A stretch of DNA of 64,000 bases, from the NCBI RefSeq assembly GCF_014836645.1, contig NZ_JACSQM010000007.1, forward strand, positions 124,001 through 188,000, read 5' to 3'. The notes under the pieces were generated by a model that did not search any database, was not told where the DNA came from, and worked only from the letters and a program-made list of their open reading frames with translations. This document shows, piece after piece, positions 60,340-64,000 of the stretch. Every line of letters begins with the position of its first letter. The stretch's first letter is position 1. A program made the position numbers and the translations under genes. This stretch comes from Fictibacillus norfolkensis (GTDB lineage: Bacteria > Bacillota > Bacilli > Bacillales > Fictibacillaceae).

Positions 60340-61674
60340 ATGAATCAGCAAGACCAGTGGACGTCAAAGTTAGCCTTTATTCTAGCTGCAGCAGGATCAG
60401 CAATCGGACTCGGTGCGATTTGGAAATTCCCTTATGTCGCCGGTACTAGCGGCGGGGGAGCTTTTTTTATCCTCTTTTTGTTGTTTACGTTTCTAATCGG
60501 TTTTCCACTATTGATGGCTGAGTTTGTTATCGGCCGAGGAGCGCAAAAAGAGGCTGTTTCTGCTTATCGAAAGATCGCGCCAGGTTCTGCATGGCCTTGG
60601 TTAGGCAGAATGGGTGTAGCGACAGCATTTATCTTATTATCATTTTACAGTGTAATCGGTGGATGGATCGTACTCTACCTGGGTAAAAGTTTTTCCGGGG
60701 ACTTCTTTAATCATGACTTTGGTCAAATGTTTGGCCAATCGATCTCTAGTACATGGCCGGTTTTGATCTCTCAGTTCATCTTTATGATGATCACGATTTT
60801 CGTTGTAAGTCGCGGGATTAAGAACGGTATCGAAAAAGCAAACCAAATTATGATGCCAGCTCTTTTTGTTTTGTTTGCTGTTTTGATTATTCGTTCATTA
60901 ACGCTTGATAATGCGATGGAAGGCGTAAAGTTCTTCTTGTTTCCTGACTTTTCTAAGATCGGTGGAGACGATATCCTATTTGCATTAGGTCAGTCTTTCT
61001 TCTCATTAAGTGTAGGTATCTCTGTAATGGTAACGTACAGCTCTTATTTGAGTAAAAAAGAAAGTCTTACAAAATCAGCGACAACGATCGTATTACTGAA
61101 CGTATTGATTTCCTTATTAGCAGGTTTAGCGATCTTCCCAGGTGTATTTTCATTAGGTCTAGAACCAACAGAAGGACCTGGATTGCTTTTCGTTGTACTT
61201 CCTGCCGTTTTTGATCAGATCGTTTTTGGACAGTTATTCTTTATCGTGTTCTTGGCATTGTTCTTGTTTGCGACCCTTACATCCGCTTTCTCGATGTTAG
61301 AGATCATCGTTGCATCAATCACAAAGGGTGAACTTAAGAACCGTGCAAAATGGTCATGGATCATTGGTATCCTTATCTTTGCATTCGGAGTACCATCTAC
61401 TTTGTCTTATGGCGTATGGTCAGATTTCACGCTGTTTGATAAGATTATCTTTGATCAACTCGACTATTTAGTTAGTAACATCCTGCTTCCTTTAGGTGCG
61501 TTATTCATCGCGCTGTTTGTAGGCTATCGTTATCCTAGAGAGATGCTTCTTCAAGAGTTTAGAGCAGGTTCCTCTGTTTCGGTAAAAGGCTTTGCGCTAT
61601 GGCTTATGCTGATCCGTTATGTTGTTCCTGTTGTAATCATCATCGTATTCGTTAACATGCTTGGACTTTTTTAA
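60340..61674 (+). CDS. Sodium-dependent transporter (NSS/SNF family)
   Basis: 444 aa, about 11-12 helices. Family signature GSAIGLGAIWKFPYVAGTSG, then GGGAFFILFLLFTF and PLLMAEFVIGRGAQKEAVSA. The usual GN-W-RFP has Ala in place of Asn, as in one bacterial subgroup. Imports amino acids or related compounds with Na+; substrate unknown. ATG 60340 lies 11 nt after AGGAGGG. Confidence 0.88.
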   Translation: MNQQDQWTSKLAFILAAAGSAIGLGAIWKFPYVAGTSGGGAFFILFLLFTFLIGFPLLMAEFVIGRGAQKEAVSAYRKIAPGSAWPWLGRMGVATAFILLSFYSVIGGWIVLYLGKSFSGDFFNHDFGQMFGQSISSTWPVLISQFIFMMITIFVVSRGIKNGIEKANQIMMPALFVLFAVLIIRSLTLDNAMEGVKFFLFPDFSKIGGDDILFALGQSFFSLSVGISVMVTYSSYLSKKESLTKSATTIVLLNVLISLLAGLAIFPGVFSLGLEPTEGPGLLFVVLPAVFDQIVFGQLFFIVFLALFLFATLTSAFSMLEIIVASITKGELKNRAKWSWIIGILIFAFGVPSTLSYGVWSDFTLFDKIIFDQLDYLVSNILLPLGALFIALFVGYRYPREMLLQEFRAGSSVSVKGFALWLMLIRYVVPVVIIIVFVNMLGLF

Positions 61675-61759
61675 AAATATTCTTTTTTGCTAACGATAAA
61701 AAAGCTTCTTGTCTCAGAGATTTGTGCCTTTTGGGTATTTTCAAAGGCATCATTGACAA

Positions 61760-61888
61760 GTTGATTGGAGTGTAAGATGCGAGACTCCTGGGGGATCAGC
61801 GGGACAGGTGAGACACCTATGGGCGCAAAGTGCCGAGGTGGCTCACCGCACGCCCCCCGGAAAGCGAGCGTCTGAAACGGAGATCAAC
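61760..61888 (+). repeat. Dispersed family-1 repeat, copy R8
   Basis: 129 bp, GTTGATT to GATCAAC, with the GGCGC-AAA-GTGCC hairpin subtype; preceded by TTGACA. It fills most of the 359-bp gap after the NSS transporter. Confidence 0.9.
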
Positions 61889-61949
61889 TACTTTCATATA
61901 AAGCAAAATACATGCTATAACAGACTTGAAGAAAAGCTAATAAAATGGG

Positions 61950-61986
61950 AAAGGCGCGGACCATAATTGGTTTTAGCGCCTTTTTT
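61950..61986 (+). terminator. Terminator before the SDR gene
   Basis: AAAGGCGC pairs with GCGCCTTT around an 18-nt loop, then Ts. Confidence 0.7.
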
Positions 61987-62033
61987 GTGTTAATAATAGA
62001 ATTTGTGAAATACAGAAGTGAAGGGAAGAATGA

Positions 62034-62756
62034 ATGATGTTGAAAGACAAGATTGCAGTAGTAACGGGAGCAACTCGCGGGTGTGGGAAAGCTATAGCAG
62101 AAAAGCTAGGAACATTAGGAGCAAAATTAGCGATCGTTGGTTCTTCTGATGGTATCTTCAAAACCGGAGAAGAGTTAAAAGCTAAAGGTTTCGATGTTCT
62201 TGCCATAAAAGCCGATGTGACAAATGAAGCGGACGTAGCAGAATTATTTAAACAAACGTTTGAAGCGTTTGGAAACATTGATATTCTAGTAAACAATGCT
62301 GGTATAGGACAGTTTAAATTAGCAGAAGAACATTCATTAGTAGACTTTCAAAAAATGTTTGAAGTCAACGTTCAAGGTGTATTCTTATGTAGTACAGCGG
62401 TTGTTCCACATATGAAAGAGAGAAAAGAGGGAACGATTATCACGATCTCATCAGATGTTGGTCGCAGAACGATTGCGAACGGCTCTGTCTATACAGCTAC
62501 AAAGTACGCGGTTCAAGGATTTTCGGGGTCTCTAGCACAAGAACTTAGAGAATTTGGAGTACGAGTAGGTACTGTGAACCCAGGAGCGATCGATACGTAC
62601 TTTGCTGATTCTGAACAAGGTCTTGATTTTAAAGAAGACTGGTTAAAAGTTGATGATATCGCAGAAGCTGTTGCTTACATGGCGAGCGCACCAAAGCATA
62701 TGGTCGTTGATGAGATCATGCTTCACCCTCTTTCTCAGGAATATCCGAACGTATAA
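62034..62756 (+). CDS. Short-chain dehydrogenase/reductase
   Basis: 240 aa Rossmann enzyme: cofactor motif VVTGATRGCGKAIAEKLG, ILVNNAGIG, catalytic Ser-Tyr-Lys in ISSDVGRR and VYTATKYAVQG. NAD(P)-dependent alcohol/ketone oxidoreductase of unknown substrate. It is 19 bp before the peroxiredoxin-like gene, so the two are probably co-transcribed, a redox pairing. The site AAGGGAAG serves ATG 62034 or 62037. Confidence 0.88.
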   Translation: MMLKDKIAVVTGATRGCGKAIAEKLGTLGAKLAIVGSSDGIFKTGEELKAKGFDVLAIKADVTNEADVAELFKQTFEAFGNIDILVNNAGIGQFKLAEEHSLVDFQKMFEVNVQGVFLCSTAVVPHMKERKEGTIITISSDVGRRTIANGSVYTATKYAVQGFSGSLAQELREFGVRVGTVNPGAIDTYFADSEQGLDFKEDWLKVDDIAEAVAYMASAPKHMVVDEIMLHPLSQEYPNV

Positions 62757-62775
62757 TACGAGGAGGCGATCTGGA

Positions 62776-63333
62776 TTGAAACTAGATCAGGAAGTGTTAT
62801 CCATTGAAGGTTCAAAATCTGTTACATTTCATGAATTGTTTGGTGAAGATAAAACATTTGTGGTGTTAGTCAGACACCTTGGCTGACCATACTATCAAGA
62901 GTTCCTTGCGCAGTTGCGTGAGTCATTTGAGAAGTTTGAACGTTCAGATGTTAAGGTTGTAGCCGTGTCACCAGCTAATCGTGATCAAATCGAAGAGTTT
63001 TTGAATGTACATGGCCCATTTCCGTTTAAAATCTATGGTGATCCGGAGCTTGAGTTATACGAGGAGATGGGGAACCACCACATGACGACCGTGAAAAGCA
63101 TGTTGTCTGTAGGGGCCGATCTCTTAAAAGGTGAAGTTAAGATAAGCGACATTGTGCCTAAAGATAAGAAGGAAAGAAAGCATTTTTTAAGCGCAGTGAA
63201 AAATCAAGATGTGAACATTCAAGGAAGTTCGTGGCTGTTTGATCGGAATGGAGATGTTATGTGGAAGCACGTGGATGACACTCCTGAAGATCATGCGAAA
63301 GTCGACGAAGTATTGGAGCAGTTGCGGAAATGA
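62776..63333 (+). CDS. Peroxiredoxin-like protein with an in-frame TGA: candidate selenoprotein
   Basis: 185 codons. Start TTG 62776 lies 8 nt after GAGGAGG. Codon 37 is TGA, in VLVRHLG-(TGA)-PYYQEFL: the same place where thioredoxin-fold AhpC/TSA (Prx-like) proteins have their catalytic Cys (RHxGCxxC). The frame continues with a full domain (VKVVAVSPANRDQ, KIYGDPELELYEEMGNH, GSSWLFDRNGDVMWKH) and no other stop. A 7-bp hairpin with loop AGTT starts 18 nt after the TGA. Reading it as selenocysteine fits; a nonsense mutation is the alternative. The resolving Cys is absent (Tyr-Tyr). No Sec machinery gene is in the window. Confidence 0.7.
62905..62922 (+). promoter_or_regulatory. Candidate bacterial SECIS hairpin
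   Basis: CTTGCGC (62905-62911) pairs with GCGTGAG (62916-62922), including two G-U pairs; the loop is AGTT with G in the second position. 25 nt separate the TGA (62884-62886) from the loop. All three features fall in the published bSECIS consensus ranges as I recall them. Confidence 0.55.
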
Positions 63334-63340
63334 TAAGAAT

Positions 63341-63374
63341 AAAGCTGATATAGCAAATGCTATATCAGCTTTTT
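63341..63374 (+). terminator. Terminator after the peroxiredoxin-like gene
   Basis: AAAGCTGATATAGC pairs perfectly with GCTATATCAGCTTT over AAAT, then Ts. Confidence 0.9.
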
Positions 63375-63403
63375 CATGGGGTAGGAAGCGTCCGCTAAGC
63401 TTA

Positions 63404-63494
63404 ATCACATAAAAAACAGCATCGATCACATAAAAATGGTGATCAATCATATAAAAAAGATGACGAATCAAATAGAAATGATCATCAATCACAT
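63404..63494. repeat. 21-bp-phased degenerate array D (5 units, core ATCACATAAAAA)
   Basis: ATCACAT, ATCACAT, ATCATAT, ATCAAAT and ATCACAT start at 63404, 63425, 63446, 63467 and 63488: exactly 21 bp apart. The same core, reversed, forms array A. It lies in the convergent gap before the HIT gene. Confidence 0.88.
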
Positions 63495-63515
63495 AAAAAG
63501 TGGAATAGCAGATTT

Positions 63516-63926
63516 TTATAATGCCTTATTTACACTGCCAGGCCTGCGGTTATCCTCCGACTTTATCCACGAACGTATTCCTCTGCCGGCAAACGGCTCG
63601 TCCTCAAATCGAGGGATGATATGAAAGTGAGCGTGAGGAATACTCTGTCCTCCTACTGTATTTACGTTCCAGCCCGTGCTGTAGCCATCAGGTGAAAATT
63701 CTGAGTCTAGCAATCTTTTTGCTTGCTGCATCAATTCATATGTATCTCTCCACTCTTTTTCACTTAAATCAAATACAGTCTGTTTATGAGCTTTTGGAAT
63801 AATTAATCCCGCACCTTGTAAAATGTCCTGAGCTCTCGGACTCTGCAAAAAGTAGCAGCTCTCATTCTCAAACACTATTTTTTGTTCTGGAAAACTCATG
63901 GGATCACAAAATATACAATCATCCAT
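63516..63926 (-). CDS. HIT-family protein (second)
   Basis: 136 aa. Cys pair MDDCIFCDP and histidine triad PHAHFHIIPRFEDE; LQGAGLIIPKAHKQT in the middle. A nucleotide phosphoramidase/hydrolase of the HIT superfamily, more distant from Hit at 12899. GGAGGTG precedes the ATG. The 74 bases after it, to the window end, show nothing definable. Confidence 0.87.
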   Translation of the reverse strand: MDDCIFCDPMSFPEQKIVFENESCYFLQSPRAQDILQGAGLIIPKAHKQTVFDLSEKEWRDTYELMQQAKRLLDSEFSPDGYSTGWNVNTVGGQSIPHAHFHIIPRFEDEPFAGRGIRSWIKSEDNRRPGSVNKAL

Positions 63927-64000
63927 TTAATTAAAACACCTCCAGAACCATTTTTGCACATTTTTCATATTTCTTACAAATCAAACAATTCTGGGGATTC

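Noticed and set aside
62776..62886. 36-aa stand-alone peptide ending at the TGA
   Set aside because: The same frame continues with the rest of the same domain for 148 codons, so a separate peptide is less likely than read-through or a single nonsense mutation.
63436..63624. Plus-strand frame reading NHIK-type heptads
   Set aside because: No ribosome site, and its second half is antisense to the HIT gene; the repeat pattern is explained by array D.

Overview
The window is chromosomal DNA from a Gram-positive, spore-forming Bacillaceae bacterium. Gene content and order follow the Bacillus subtilis yhaN-to-yhgE stretch: yhaN, yhaM, yhaL, prsA, yhaI, scoC/hpr, yhaH, trpP, serC, hit, ecsAB(C), hmoB, pbpF, hemEHY, yhgD, yhgE, yhfI, lplJ. 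The cssRS pair, a phenylacetate catabolic cluster and many dispersed repeats show it is not B. subtilis itself. A Fictibacillus-like genus is my guess from gene content only. I saw no rRNA, tRNA, insertion sequence, prophage or CRISPR array.

Layout. 1-9.6 kb: end of yhaN, the cssRS secretion-stress two-component system, the YhaM exoribonuclease, an MFS exporter behind a possible peptide/attenuator leader, yhaL, the PrsA foldase, two tiny YjcZ-type proteins, yhaI and the regulator ScoC. 9.7-19.1 kb: yhaH, trpP with a TRAP-like site on its ribosome binding site, serC, hit, a PCYCGC lipoprotein, ecsAB, an inserted FAD oxidase, ecsC. 19-26.9 kb: ferritin-like protein, PAP2 phosphatase, lipid kinase, heme monooxygenase HmoB, penicillin-binding protein PbpF and a large Cys-rich, low-complexity probable spore-surface protein. 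27-35 kb: coproporphyrin-dependent heme synthesis hemEHY, a membrane histidine kinase, yhgD-yhgE. 35-45.8 kb: an Opu/Egt-type ABC importer with fused permease and binding protein, an orphan polar amino acid ATPase, a LacI-controlled sugar importer without its own ATPase, yhfI and lplJ. 46.7-59.3 kb: phenylacetate catabolism (paaK, paaABCD, EthD protein, paaF/G-type crotonases, aldehyde dehydrogenase, paaH, paaJ, paaX, paaY-like). 59.3-64 kb: nitronate monooxygenase-like protein, NSS transporter, short-chain dehydrogenase, a peroxiredoxin-like gene with an in-frame TGA, and a HIT protein.

How the genes work together. PaaK makes phenylacetyl-CoA, PaaABC(D) epoxidises it, PaaG isomerises the ring, and PaaF, PaaH and PaaJ carry out beta-oxidation-like steps to acetyl-CoA and succinyl-CoA. 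PaaX is the likely repressor, and a cre-like site before paaK suggests catabolite control. CssRS, PrsA and EcsAB all concern protein secretion and surface quality control. HemEHY and HmoB are heme synthesis and heme handling.

Most notable signals. (1) The peroxiredoxin-like gene at 62776-63333 has a TGA exactly where this family has its catalytic Cys, followed at the right distance by a hairpin fitting the bacterial SECIS rules: a candidate selenoprotein. (2) A ~97-nt element occurs at 46.2-46.6 kb and 16.6 kb with invariant internal loops and compensatory changes in its stems. (3) Four intergenic arrays of degenerate repeats have an exact 21-bp period. (4) Eight copies of a ~128-bp intergenic repeat end in GTTGATT/AATCAAC. 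(5) A 14-codon leader peptide with a Lys-X-Arg motif and two terminators precedes the MFS exporter.
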